From Catenuloplanes niger (GTDB lineage: Bacteria; Actinomycetota; Actinomycetes; Mycobacteriales; Micromonosporaceae), in the NCBI RefSeq assembly GCF_031458255.1, contig NZ_JAVDYC010000001.1:7612501-7676500 (forward strand): 64,000 bases of DNA, written 5' to 3'. This document shows, piece after piece, positions 40,999 to 49,088 of the stretch. Numbering within the stretch: the first letter of the stretch is position 1; each line of letters starts with the position of its first letter. A program made the translations under genes and the position numbers. A model generated the notes under the pieces. It did not search any database, was not told where the DNA came from, and worked only from the letters and a program-made list of their open reading frames with translations.

Positions 40999-42501
40999 AT
41001 GACTGACGAACTGCCGGCCCCGGAAACCGCTTTCCCCGAGGATCACCGCCGTGCCCCCGCCGGCGTCCTGGTGATCTTCGGTGCGTCCGGTGACCTGACC
41101 GCCCGCAAGCTCGGCCCCGCGGTCGAGAACCTGGCGCGCCACAAGCGGCTGCCGGCGCAGTTCGCGGTGGTCGGCGTGGCCCGCTCGCAGATGTCCGACG
41201 AGGATTTCCGCACCCGGATGACCGGCGGGCAGTCGGTGTTCCCGGACCTCAACGACGGCTTCCGGTACGTCGCCGGTGGTTACGACGACCCGGACACGTA
41301 CCGTCGGCTCCGGGAACTGCTGGACCAGCTGGACGTGGAGCGCGGCACGGCCGGCAACCGCGCGTTCTACCTGGCCACGCCGCCGGAGGCGTTCCCGCAC
41401 GTGGTGAACGGGCTCAAGGACGCGGGCCTGAACGAGCCGCGGCCGGGCGCGTTCTCCCGCATCATGATCGAGAAGCCGTACGGGCACGACCTGGAGTCGG
41501 CCCGCGAGCTCGACGGCACCGTGCACAGCGCGTTCGACGAGTCCCAGGTCTTCCGGATCGACCACTACCTGGGCAAGGACACGGTCCAGAACCTGCTGGC
41601 GCTGCGCTTCGCCAACGCGATCTTCGAGCCGATCTGGAACCGCACCTGGGTCGACCACGTGCAGATCACCGTGGCGGAGACGCTCGGCGTCGGCACCCGC
41701 GGCAGCTTCTACGAGACGGCCGGCGCGACCCGTGACATCCTGCAGAACCACGTGCTCCAGGTGCTCGCGCTCGCGCTGATGGAGCCGCCGTCCTCGTTCG
41801 AGGCGGAGAACGTGCGCAACGAGAAGGTCAAGCTGCTGCAGGCGATCCGGCTGCCCACGAACCGGGACATCTCCCGGATCGCGGTGCGCGGCCAGTACAC
41901 CCGGGGCGGCACCGAGCAGGACCTGATGCCCGGCTACCGGGACGAGAAGGGCGTCAACCCGCTCAGCCGTACGGAGACGTTCGCCGCGCTGCGCCTGGAC
42001 GTCGACAACTGGCGGTGGGCCGGCGTGCCGTTCTACATCCGCACCGGCAAGCGCCTGCCGAAGCGCGTCACCGAGGTCATGCTCCAGTTCCAGCGGCCGC
42101 CGCACCTGCCGATCCCGGTCGGCCAGGCCAAGGACCTCGCCCCGGACGCGCTGATCCTGCGCATCCAGCCGGACGAGGGCATCACGCTCCGCTTCGGCGC
42201 CAAGGTGCCGGGCCACGACTTCCGGGTCCGGTCCGCGACCATGGACTTCTCCTACGGCAGCTCGTTCCGCGAGGAGTCGCCGGAGGCGTACGAGCGGCTG
42301 CTGCTCGACGCGCTCAAGGGCGACCCGACGCTGTTCATCCGCTCGGACGAGGTCGAGCAGTGCTGGCGGATCGTCGACCCGATCCTGCAGACGTGGGCCG
42401 CGGACCGCACGCCGGTCCCGCTCTACGAGGCGGCGTCCTGGGGCCCGGCCGAGGCCGACCGGCTGCTCGAGCGCGACGGCCGGGCCTGGCACAACAGCTG
42501 A
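40999..42501 (+). CDS. zwf: Glucose-6-phosphate dehydrogenase
   Basis: This 500-residue enzyme oxidises glucose 6-phosphate to 6-phosphogluconolactone with NADP, opening the pentose phosphate pathway. It has the nucleotide-binding GASGDLTARKL (28-38), the substrate motif RIDHYLGKD (186-194) with the catalytic His, and MIEKPYG. ATG 40999 has GGAGG 5 bases upstream. It is not clustered with tal, opcA or pgl, unlike the main actinobacterial zwf, so it may be a second isoform. A hairpin terminator follows directly. Confidence 0.93.
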   Translation: MTDELPAPETAFPEDHRRAPAGVLVIFGASGDLTARKLGPAVENLARHKRLPAQFAVVGVARSQMSDEDFRTRMTGGQSVFPDLNDGFRYVAGGYDDPDTYRRLRELLDQLDVERGTAGNRAFYLATPPEAFPHVVNGLKDAGLNEPRPGAFSRIMIEKPYGHDLESARELDGTVHSAFDESQVFRIDHYLGKDTVQNLLALRFANAIFEPIWNRTWVDHVQITVAETLGVGTRGSFYETAGATRDILQNHVLQVLALALMEPPSSFEAENVRNEKVKLLQAIRLPTNRDISRIAVRGQYTRGGTEQDLMPGYRDEKGVNPLSRTETFAALRLDVDNWRWAGVPFYIRTGKRLPKRVTEVMLQFQRPPHLPIPVGQAKDLAPDALILRIQPDEGITLRFGAKVPGHDFRVRSATMDFSYGSSFREESPEAYERLLLDALKGDPTLFIRSDEVEQCWRIVDPILQTWAADRTPVPLYEAASWGPAEADRLLERDGRAWHNS

Positions 42502-42509
42502 TGTCCGAC

Positions 42510-42542
42510 AGGGGCGCACCCGCTCGCCGGGGGTGCGCCTCT
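42510..42542 (+). terminator. Hairpin terminator after zwf
   Basis: AGGGGCGCACCC pairs with GGGTGCGCCTCT (12 bp with one G-T) around a 9-nt loop, starting 8 bases after the zwf stop. Confidence 0.7.
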
Positions 42543-42560
42543 ATGGACGGACATGGTTCT

Positions 42561-43079
42561 ATGTGGGCCATGTTCGACACGCTGCGCACCAACCCGATAT
42601 TCCTCGACTTCGCCGAGCGCGCCGGCTGGTCCGCGGGGCAGGTCTTCTTCGCCACGCTGCTGGCCGGCGGCACCGCCACCTCGGTCGCGGATCTGCCGTG
42701 GACCTACGCGATCACCGTCTCGCTCAGCGCCGCGCTCGCGTCCGTGCTGCTCACCGCGTTGCAGTACCTCGGCAGGGCGACCAATCTGTCGTTCTGGCCG
42801 GACGTGTTCGTCCGCCTCGCCAAGACGTTCCTCTCCTCGCTGCTCGCCTCGATCACCGCGGCCGGCGTCTTCAACGTGGTCGAGTTCGACTGGACGACCG
42901 CGCTCAACGTTGCAGTGGTGACCACGATCGCGGCGCTCGGTAAGAGCCTGCTCGCCCGGGAGAAGCCCGCGGCCGACGTCCCGGCCGGCGGCACCGAGTC
43001 GGCCGGCGTCCCGGCCCGGGTCACCAGCCCCTCTACGCTCTCGCCCGAGGTCTACCGCAGGGCCGTCGCCCGGAGGTGA
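42561..43079 (+). CDS. Membrane protein with duplicated holin-like fold
   Basis: This 172-residue protein is built of two similar halves: FAERAGWSAGQVFFATLLAGG...DLPWTYAITVSLSAALASVLLTALQ, and FVRLAKTFLSSLLASITAAG...EFDWTTALNVAVVTTIAALGKSLLA. Each half resembles the r1t-type holin common in actinophages (ERAxKTFxQ ... xDWxxALxVAxLAALxS). A polar tail of about 40 residues follows. The start could also be 42543 or 42570. No lysin or other phage genes are nearby, so this is probably a domesticated or cellular membrane protein. Confidence 0.65.
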   Translation: MWAMFDTLRTNPIFLDFAERAGWSAGQVFFATLLAGGTATSVADLPWTYAITVSLSAALASVLLTALQYLGRATNLSFWPDVFVRLAKTFLSSLLASITAAGVFNVVEFDWTTALNVAVVTTIAALGKSLLAREKPAADVPAGGTESAGVPARVTSPSTLSPEVYRRAVARR

Positions 43080-43169
43080 CGCCGCTCCCACCGGGAACGA
43101 TTCCCTTCGTACCGTGGCCGCACTTCCCGGATCATGAGGGGCTGACGATCCAGGAAGAGTGGGTGGGGC

Positions 43170-44408
43170 ATGACCGGGCTGTCGCGTCGCGGGGAGGCGG
43201 TGGCGACGGTGGCGCTGGCCGCCATCGCGTTCATCATCGTCACCGGCGAGACGCTGCCGATCGGGTTGATCGCGGAGATGTCGGACGATCTCGGCGTCAC
43301 CGAGAGCCGGGTCGGGCTCACCGTCAGCGCGTACGCGCTGATCGCGGCCCTGTCCGCGATCCCGCTCACCCGGTGGTCCGCGCGCTTCGACCGGCGGCAC
43401 GTGCTGCTCGCCAGCGCGGCCGTGTTCGGCGTCGGTCACCTGCTCGCGGCCGCCGCGCCGGACGTGCTGGTGCTCGCGCTCGGCCGCGGGCTGGCCGCGC
43501 TGGGCCACGGCGTCTACTTCGCGGTGGCCGCGCCCGCCGCGATGCGCCTCGCCCGCCCGGAGGTGCGCGGCCGGGCCGGCGCGCGCGTGATGGTCGGTGG
43601 CTCGGTCGCGCTGGTGATCGGCACGCCGCTGGCCACGCTGCTCGGCCAGGCGACGAACTGGCGGATCGCGATGCTGGCCGTCGGCGTGGTCGCGGTCGGG
43701 CTCGGCGTGCTGGTCGCGTGGCTGATGCCGATGCTGCCCGGCGCGTCCGTGCGCGGTGCCGGCGCGAGCGTGCTGTCCACCGTGCGCCTCCCGGGCGTAC
43801 TCGCGATCCAGGGGGTCGTGCTCTTCGCGGTCACCGGCCAGTTCACGCTGTACACGTTCATCGCGCCCTACGTCGAGCAGCGGTTCGGCGTGACCGGCAC
43901 CGGGCTGTCGCTCCTGCTGCTGGCCTACGGTGCGGCCGCGGTGGTCGGCAGCACGCTCGCCGGCCGCGTCGCCGACGTCACCCCCGTCCCGGGGGTACGG
44001 GCGGCAGCCGCCACGTACACGGTCGCGCTCGCCGTCCTGTGGATCGCCGGCACGGTGCACGCCGGCGTCGCGGGCCTGCCGATGGTGGTGCTCTGGGGCG
44101 GCGCGTTCTCCGTGCTGAACGTGTGCGTCGCGCTCGCCGTGCTGCGCCGCGCGCCCGGCCCGCGCGCCGAGACCGCGAACGCGTTCACCGGCATCGTCTT
44201 CCAGGTCGGCATCGTCGCCGGCTCCGCGCTCGGCGCGGTGGCCAACGACGCCGGCCTGCTCGCCGCCGTCCCGCTGTTCACCGCCGCGGCCGGCGTGCTG
44301 GTCCTGGGCATCACGTTGCTCCGCGGCCAGGCGTTCGCGCCGGCCGCGGTCGAGCCGATCGAACAGCTGCGACCGGCCGGGGTAGGGGTAGACCTACCCC
44401 GGGTGTAG
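43170..44408 (+). CDS. MFS efflux transporter (AraJ/Cmx type)
   Basis: This 412-residue transporter has twelve helices: TGETLPIGLIAEMSDDLGVTESRVGLTVSAYAL in helix 1-2, RWSARFDRRHVLLASA in the helix 2-3 loop, and helix 4-5 with ALGRGLAALGHGVYF. It fits the DHA1 family that includes AraJ-type sugar exporters and chloramphenicol exporters. The ATG at 43170 follows GTGGGG. Its last codons contain GGGGTAG-AC-CTACCCC, close to the promoter region of the two-component genes. Confidence 0.83.
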   Translation: MTGLSRRGEAVATVALAAIAFIIVTGETLPIGLIAEMSDDLGVTESRVGLTVSAYALIAALSAIPLTRWSARFDRRHVLLASAAVFGVGHLLAAAAPDVLVLALGRGLAALGHGVYFAVAAPAAMRLARPEVRGRAGARVMVGGSVALVIGTPLATLLGQATNWRIAMLAVGVVAVGLGVLVAWLMPMLPGASVRGAGASVLSTVRLPGVLAIQGVVLFAVTGQFTLYTFIAPYVEQRFGVTGTGLSLLLLAYGAAAVVGSTLAGRVADVTPVPGVRAAAATYTVALAVLWIAGTVHAGVAGLPMVVLWGGAFSVLNVCVALAVLRRAPGPRAETANAFTGIVFQVGIVAGSALGAVANDAGLLAAVPLFTAAAGVLVLGITLLRGQAFAPAAVEPIEQLRPAGVGVDLPRV

Positions 44409-44456
44409 GCGTACGGCGGTGGTCCGCCGCGGCGCGGTTGCATAGCGTCTCCGGTC

Positions 44457-45788
44457 ATGGACGACACCGCGCTGACCGCGCTGAGACGCCGGAACTACCT
44501 GCTCACCCCGTGGCCGTGGCGGTCGCTGCTGTACGTGGCGAGCACGCCGGTGGTCGCGCTGCTGGGGTGGCCGCTCGCGTTGCCGGTGGTGCCGCTGGTC
44601 GCGCTGCTCGTGTCGCTGACCCGGGACAGCACGGTCGAGACCGGCACCGCGATGGTCATCACCGGCGTCAGCGTCGCGTGCTGGGCCGTGCTCGCACCGC
44701 TGCTGGCGGTGCCGCTCGCCGCGCTGGAACGGCACCGGCTGCGACTGGTCCGGCCGGAGCCGACCCGCGGCGGGCACCGCGTGCCGCCGTCGACCGGGCC
44801 GTGGTCGTGGCTGGTCACCCGCTACACCGAGGCCGCGACGTGGCGCGCGGTCGCCTACGGGACGCTGCTCACCGCCGCCGCGCCGGTCTTCTACCTGTTC
44901 GCGCTCGGCTGGGTGATGTTCGCGGTCGCGTTGCTGCTCGCGCCGTTCCTGGTGTCCGAGAACGACGTGATGCACCTGGTGTTCGTGGAGGTCAGCACGC
45001 CGGCCGAGGCCTGGCCGTGGACGCCGCTCGGGCTCGCCCTGGTGGTGACCACGCCGTACGTGGTCGGCCTGACCGCGTGGGTGCACGGGCTGGTCGCGGC
45101 CGCGCTGCTGCACGAGCCGGCGGCCAGCGCCCGGCTGCACACCGAGCTGGTCGAGGTGTCCCGGTCCCGGGCGCGGCTGGTCGACGGGTTCGAGGCGGAA
45201 CGGCGGCGGATCGAGCGTGACCTGCACGACGGCGCGCAGCAGCGGCTGGTCGGGCTCACGCTCCAGCTCGGGCTCGCGAAGCTGGACGTGCCGGACGACT
45301 CACCGGCCGCGGCCACGGTCGCGAAGGCGCACGAGGAGGCGAAGGCACTGATGGCCGAGCTGCGTGACCTGATCGCCGGCATCCACCCCCAGGTGCTCAC
45401 CGACCTGGGCCTGCCCGCGGCGCTGCGCGAACTGGCGGACCGGACCGCGCTGCCCGTCACCGTGCGCAGCGACCTGGGCGAGCGGCCGGCCGCGCACGTG
45501 GAGAGCACCGCCTACTTCGTGGTCGCGGAGGCGCTGACGAACGCGGTCCGGCACGGCCACGCGAGCCAGGCGTGGGTCCGGGCGTACCGGGAGAAGGGGC
45601 AGCTGATCGTCGAGGTGACCGACGACGGGCGGGGCGGCGCACGCCCGGACCGCGGCACCGGCCTGACCGGGCTGGCCGACCGCGCCGCGACGGCCGGCGG
45701 CCGCATGCTGCTCTCCAGCCCGGCCGGTGGCCCGACCGTGGTCCGCATCGAGCTGCCCTGGGTCCGCGCCACGGAGCGTGCGGCATGA
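44457..45788 (+). CDS. NarL-type sensor histidine kinase
   Basis: This 443-residue kinase has an N-terminal membrane domain of about five to six helices (residues 20-220). A HisKA_3 dimerisation segment ERRRIERDLHDGAQQRL with phospho-acceptor His257 follows, and then a HATPase domain (ALTNAVRHGHAS N-box, VTDDGRGG G1, GTGLTGLADRA G2). It autophosphorylates and passes phosphate to the response regulator gene that overlaps it by 4 bases. The sensed signal is unknown. Confidence 0.9.
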   Translation: MDDTALTALRRRNYLLTPWPWRSLLYVASTPVVALLGWPLALPVVPLVALLVSLTRDSTVETGTAMVITGVSVACWAVLAPLLAVPLAALERHRLRLVRPEPTRGGHRVPPSTGPWSWLVTRYTEAATWRAVAYGTLLTAAAPVFYLFALGWVMFAVALLLAPFLVSENDVMHLVFVEVSTPAEAWPWTPLGLALVVTTPYVVGLTAWVHGLVAAALLHEPAASARLHTELVEVSRSRARLVDGFEAERRRIERDLHDGAQQRLVGLTLQLGLAKLDVPDDSPAAATVAKAHEEAKALMAELRDLIAGIHPQVLTDLGLPAALRELADRTALPVTVRSDLGERPAAHVESTAYFVVAEALTNAVRHGHASQAWVRAYREKGQLIVEVTDDGRGGARPDRGTGLTGLADRAATAGGRMLLSSPAGGPTVVRIELPWVRATERAA

Positions 45789-46447
45789 CGCGGGTGGTGC
45801 TGGCCGAGGACGGGGTGCTGCTCCGGGAGGGGCTGGCCGGGCTGCTGGACCGGTTCGGGCTGCCGGTGGTCGCGGCCGTCGGCGACGCGACCGCGCTGGT
45901 CGAGGCCGTCCGGGAGCACACGCCGGACCTGGTGGTGACGGACATCCGCATGCCGCCGACGCTGACCGACGACGGGCTGCGCGCGGCGCTGGAGCTGCGC
46001 CGCGCCCGTCCCGGGCTACCGGTCGTGGCGCTCAGCCAGTACGTGGAGCGCTCCTACGCCGCCGCGTTGCTCGACTCGGACGGCGGCCGGGGCGTCGGCT
46101 ACCTGCTCAAGGACCGGGTGGCGGACGTGGAGGAGTTCGTCGAGGTGCTGCGCGGCGTGGCGGCCGGCGGCACGATCATCGACCCGACCGTGGTCCGCCA
46201 GCTGCTGCAGCGCCCGCCCGAGGACCCGGTGGCCCGCCTGTCCGCCCGCGAGCGCGAGGTGCTCTCGTCGATGGCGACCGGCCTGTCGAACGCGGCGATC
46301 GCGCGGGCGCTGTTCGTCTCCGAGGCCGCGGTCGGCAAGCACGTCGGGAACATCCTGGCGAAGCTGGGCCTGCCGCCGGACGACGACTCCAACCGCCGGG
46401 TGCTCGCGGTGCTGGCGTATCTGCGCGGATCGAATCGACAGCCTTGA
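45785..46447 (+). CDS. NarL/LuxR-type response regulator
   Basis: This 220-residue response regulator has an N-terminal receiver (acidic ED at 8-9, acceptor Asp53 in VTDIRMPP, Lys in YLLKDRV) and a C-terminal LuxR helix-turn-helix (LSAREREVLSSMATGLSNAAIARALFVSEAAVGKHVGNILAKLGL). It is the partner of the upstream kinase (ATGA overlap). Targets are unknown; the inverted repeat GGGGTAGACCTACCCC-like at 44385-44400 before the pair could be an autoregulatory site. Confidence 0.9.
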   Translation: MTRVVLAEDGVLLREGLAGLLDRFGLPVVAAVGDATALVEAVREHTPDLVVTDIRMPPTLTDDGLRAALELRRARPGLPVVALSQYVERSYAAALLDSDGGRGVGYLLKDRVADVEEFVEVLRGVAAGGTIIDPTVVRQLLQRPPEDPVARLSAREREVLSSMATGLSNAAIARALFVSEAAVGKHVGNILAKLGLPPDDDSNRRVLAVLAYLRGSNRQP

Positions 46448-46456
46448 CTTGCGCCG

Positions 46457-46470
46457 TGTGAGCGCTAACA
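46457..46470. promoter_or_regulatory. LacI-type operator upstream of the GH43-AbfB gene
   Basis: TGTGAGCGCTAACA is a near-perfect palindrome centred on AGCGCT, the shape of LacI-family sites. It lies just after TTGACT (46444-46449) and covers the -10 region. The same sequence, AGTGAGCGCTAACA, occurs on the minus strand before the arabinanase operon at 57406-57419. Confidence 0.7.
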
Positions 46471-46542
46471 CTGTCTCCCGATGCCTCGCCGACACATCGA
46501 TGCAACACGCCGGACACGAGCGTGTGCGCCTTGGAGGCTGCT

Positions 46543-47871
46543 GTGAGACGTACCGTCGCTGGATTGTTGATTGTGGTCTGTGCTCTGTTCGGGTGGTCCG
46601 TCCCCGCGTCCGCGGCCGCGCCGCCGCCCGGATCGTGGACGCGGTACACGATGACCGCGTTCACGAACAGCAGCGAGTCGAACATGTACGTGTACGAGTC
46701 GCCGGACGCGACCGGGTTCCGGCTGCTGCGCGGCCCGGCCTTCACGCCGCCGACCGGGCTGATCCGCGACCCCAGCATCATCCGGCACACCGACGGCAGG
46801 TACTGGGTCGTCTACACCACCAACTGGACCGGCAACACGATCGGCCTCGCCACCAGCACCGACCGTCTCAACTGGACGTTCGTGCGGAACGTGACGATCC
46901 CGCTGACCGTGCAGAACACCTGGGCGCCGGAGTTCTTCATCGACTCGAACGGCAGCGTGAACGTGATCGTCTCGCTCTCCACGAACGGGGCGGACTTCAA
47001 GCCGTACAAGCTGACCGCCACGAACGCCGCGCTCAGCGCGTGGTCGGCGCCGCAGGTGCTCAGCGGCATCGGGCCGAACCACATCGACACGTACGTCGTC
47101 AAGGTCGGCTCCACCTACCACGCGTTCACCAAGAACGAGACGACCAAGTTCATCGAGTACGCGACCGCGTCCTCGCTGACCGGGCCGTACACGATCTCCC
47201 GCACCGGGAACTGGGCCGGCTGGGGCGGACCGCGCGAGGGCCAGGCGCTGGTGCCGCTGGACAACGGCGGCTGGCGGATCTACTACGACGGCTACACGGT
47301 CGGGCAGTACTACTTCAGCGACTCCTACGACGGGTTCGCCTCGTGGAGCACGCCGCAGACGCTGCCCGGGCTGTCCGGGTTCGCCCGGCACTTCACGGTG
47401 CTGAAGGAGGTCGTGTCCGGCGGCGCGTCGCTGCCCGTCTCCGCGCCGCGGTCGCTGCAGTCGGTCAACTACCCCGACCGGTACGTACGGCACCGCGATC
47501 ACCTCGGCTACGTGGAGCCGGTCACGTCCTCGTCGGCGGCCTCGGTCAAGCAGGACGCCACGTTCACGATCGTGCCGGGGCTGGCGGACGCGAACTGCTC
47601 CTCGTTCCGCGCGGCGAACGGGTCCTACCTGCGGCACTGGGACTACCGGCTGCGGCTGGACCCGTCCGACGGGTCGGCGACGTTCGCGAAGGACGCCACC
47701 TACTGCGCCCGACCCGGCTCGGTCACCGGGTCGGTGTCGCTGGAGTCGTACAACTATCCCGGCCGGTACATCCGGCACTACAACTACGAGCTGCGGGTCG
47801 AGCTCTACCAGGACTCGGCCACGTTCCGCGCGGACAGCTCATTCCGGGCGGTGACCGCCTGGGCCGCTTAG
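46543..47871 (+). CDS. Secreted GH43-like glycosidase with AbfB (CBM42) domain
   Basis: This 442-residue protein has a signal peptide (VRRTVAGLLIVVCALFGWSV, cleavage after ASA). A five-bladed beta-propeller follows, with LIRDPSIIRHTDGRYWVVYTT (candidate base Asp76), NTWAPEFFID and REGQALVPL. The C-terminal domain (about 295-442) is AbfB-like with three repeats of the type SVNYPDRYVRHRDH / NGSYLRHWDYRL / SYNYPGRYIRHYNYEL, an arabinofuranose-binding module. It probably acts on arabinoxylan or arabinan. GTG 46543 has GGAGG 5 bases upstream. The operator at 46457 links it with the GH43 operon near 56 kb. Confidence 0.87.
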   Translation: MRRTVAGLLIVVCALFGWSVPASAAAPPPGSWTRYTMTAFTNSSESNMYVYESPDATGFRLLRGPAFTPPTGLIRDPSIIRHTDGRYWVVYTTNWTGNTIGLATSTDRLNWTFVRNVTIPLTVQNTWAPEFFIDSNGSVNVIVSLSTNGADFKPYKLTATNAALSAWSAPQVLSGIGPNHIDTYVVKVGSTYHAFTKNETTKFIEYATASSLTGPYTISRTGNWAGWGGPREGQALVPLDNGGWRIYYDGYTVGQYYFSDSYDGFASWSTPQTLPGLSGFARHFTVLKEVVSGGASLPVSAPRSLQSVNYPDRYVRHRDHLGYVEPVTSSSAASVKQDATFTIVPGLADANCSSFRAANGSYLRHWDYRLRLDPSDGSATFAKDATYCARPGSVTGSVSLESYNYPGRYIRHYNYELRVELYQDSATFRADSSFRAVTAWAA

Positions 47872-48309
47872 CGTCCGCTCGATACGCGCGGCGAGCTCCC
47901 CGTGGGCTCGCCGCGCCTGCGCGAAGGCGTAGGCGAACAGCGGCGTGGGCGCGGTGAGCGTGACGTGGCAGTCGATGCGGGTGCGGCCGTCCGGCCCGTG
48001 CTCCCGGGTGACCGTGGTGCGGTTGCGGACCGTGACGCCGGGGGACTGGCGGGCGACCGTGTCCAGCGCGGTGCCGGTCTCGCTCAGGACGTCGGCCCGG
48101 TACCTGATCCGGAACCGCAGCGGGCCCCAGCGCATCGCGTCCGTGATCGTGTAGCTGCGGATCGCGCCGGGCCGGGGCGGCCGATCGTGGTGCACCGCGA
48201 CGATCAGCGGGTGCAGCTCCCCCTGCCGGGTCAGGTCGGCGAGCAGCGCCATCGCCTCGCCGGGTGTGCAGCTCGGCCGCGCCGTGTAATGGAACTCGCC
48301 CGTCCGCAC
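47839..48309 (-). CDS. SRPBCC family protein
   Basis: This 156-residue START/SRPBCC-like fold has beta strands GEFHYTARPSC, SYTITDAMRWGPLRFRIRYRADVL and TRIDCHVTLTAP, and a C-terminal helix FAYAFAQARRAHGELAARIERTL. Family members bind hydrophobic ligands or act as cyclases; no specific role can be given. The GTG start at 48309 gives a complete first strand. It converges with the GH43-AbfB gene and the coding ends overlap by 33 bases. Confidence 0.7.
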   Translation of the reverse strand: MRTGEFHYTARPSCTPGEAMALLADLTRQGELHPLIVAVHHDRPPRPGAIRSYTITDAMRWGPLRFRIRYRADVLSETGTALDTVARQSPGVTVRNRTTVTREHGPDGRTRIDCHVTLTAPTPLFAYAFAQARRAHGELAARIERTLSGPGGHRPE

Positions 48310-48406
48310 ACCCCGATCCTAACGCCATGATCGAGGCGTCCCGCACGTCGTCGCGGCGACGTACGGGAGGCCTCGACCAGGTGCTGGATCCGGCGGCCGT
48401 TCCTCC

Positions 48407-48473
48407 GGTTCCGCGGTCTTTCGGGTTCGCGGTCTTCCGGGTTCGCGGTCTTCTCGGTTCCGCGGTCTTCTCG
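48407..48473. repeat. 16-17 bp intergenic tandem repeat
   Basis: Four units of GGTTCGCGGTCTTCCG/TC with small changes lie between the SRPBCC gene start and the 3' end of the CBS gene. The run is unusually T-rich for this window. No gene is seen in 48310-48489. Confidence 0.75.
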
Positions 48474-48489
48474 GTGGAGCTTCTCGGTG

Positions 48490-48912
48490 TCAGCGGCCGT
48501 TCTGGGAGAGCGCCTCGAGCAGGTCGCCGACCGGGCGGTCGGACATCGCGCGGGCCACGTCGGCCAGCGCGATGATGCCGACCAGGCTGGTGCCGTCGAT
48601 CACCGGCAGCCGGCGCACCTGGTGCTGCGACATCGTGCGCAGGATCTCCCGGGCGTCGTCGTCCGCGCCGATCGTGATCGCCTCTCCCTGCGCGAGCGTG
48701 CCCGCGGTGATCGAGTTCGGGTCCTTGCCCTTGCCGAGCACCTTCACCACGATGTCGCGGTCCGTGATCACACCCTTGATCTTGTTGTCCACGCCGCAGA
48801 TCGGCAGCGACCCGACATCCAGGTCCGCCATCTTCTTCGCCGCGGCCGACAGGTACTCGTTCTCGCCGACGCAGGTCACGTCAGTCGTCATGATCTCGCG
48901 AGCCGTCGTCAT
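48490..48912 (-). CDS. Tandem CBS-domain protein
   Basis: This 140-residue protein consists of two CBS motifs: MTTDVTCVGENEYLSAAAKKMADLDVGSLPI...GVITDRDIV and ITIGADDDAREILRTMSQHQVRRLPVIDG...LVGIIALADVA. Paired CBS motifs bind adenine nucleotides. Stand-alone copies of this kind are dormancy- or stress-related in mycobacteria and relatives. The start at 48912 follows GGAGG by 11 bases. A single-gene unit. Confidence 0.85.
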   Translation of the reverse strand: MTTAREIMTTDVTCVGENEYLSAAAKKMADLDVGSLPICGVDNKIKGVITDRDIVVKVLGKGKDPNSITAGTLAQGEAITIGADDDAREILRTMSQHQVRRLPVIDGTSLVGIIALADVARAMSDRPVGDLLEALSQNGR

Positions 48913-49088
48913 GATCAGCCACACCTCCGGGTTCGACGCACTTGCCTCCTTGATACCGCGTCCAGGGTGCGAATCCGCTGTAATCAGCTCAGAACGTGCC
49001 CTCCGCGGGCTCCCGGCCCGGTGGCCGGAACGCTGCCCGCGTCGGGCGTCCCGCGTCGCCCGGGCCGTGCGTGCGGTGGGCCGGTCGC

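Noticed and set aside
42561-43079. Prophage remnant
   Set aside because: Only a holin-like fold is present; there is no lysin, integrase, attachment site or structural gene nearby.
44385-44400. GGGGTAG-AC-CTACCCC inverted repeat as a firm operator of the two-component genes
   Set aside because: It lies within the last codons of the MFS gene and its spacing to the kinase start is uncertain; mentioned only as a possibility.
48407-48473. Possible CRISPR-like array
   Set aside because: The repeats are directly adjacent 16-17 bp units without spacers and there are no cas genes.
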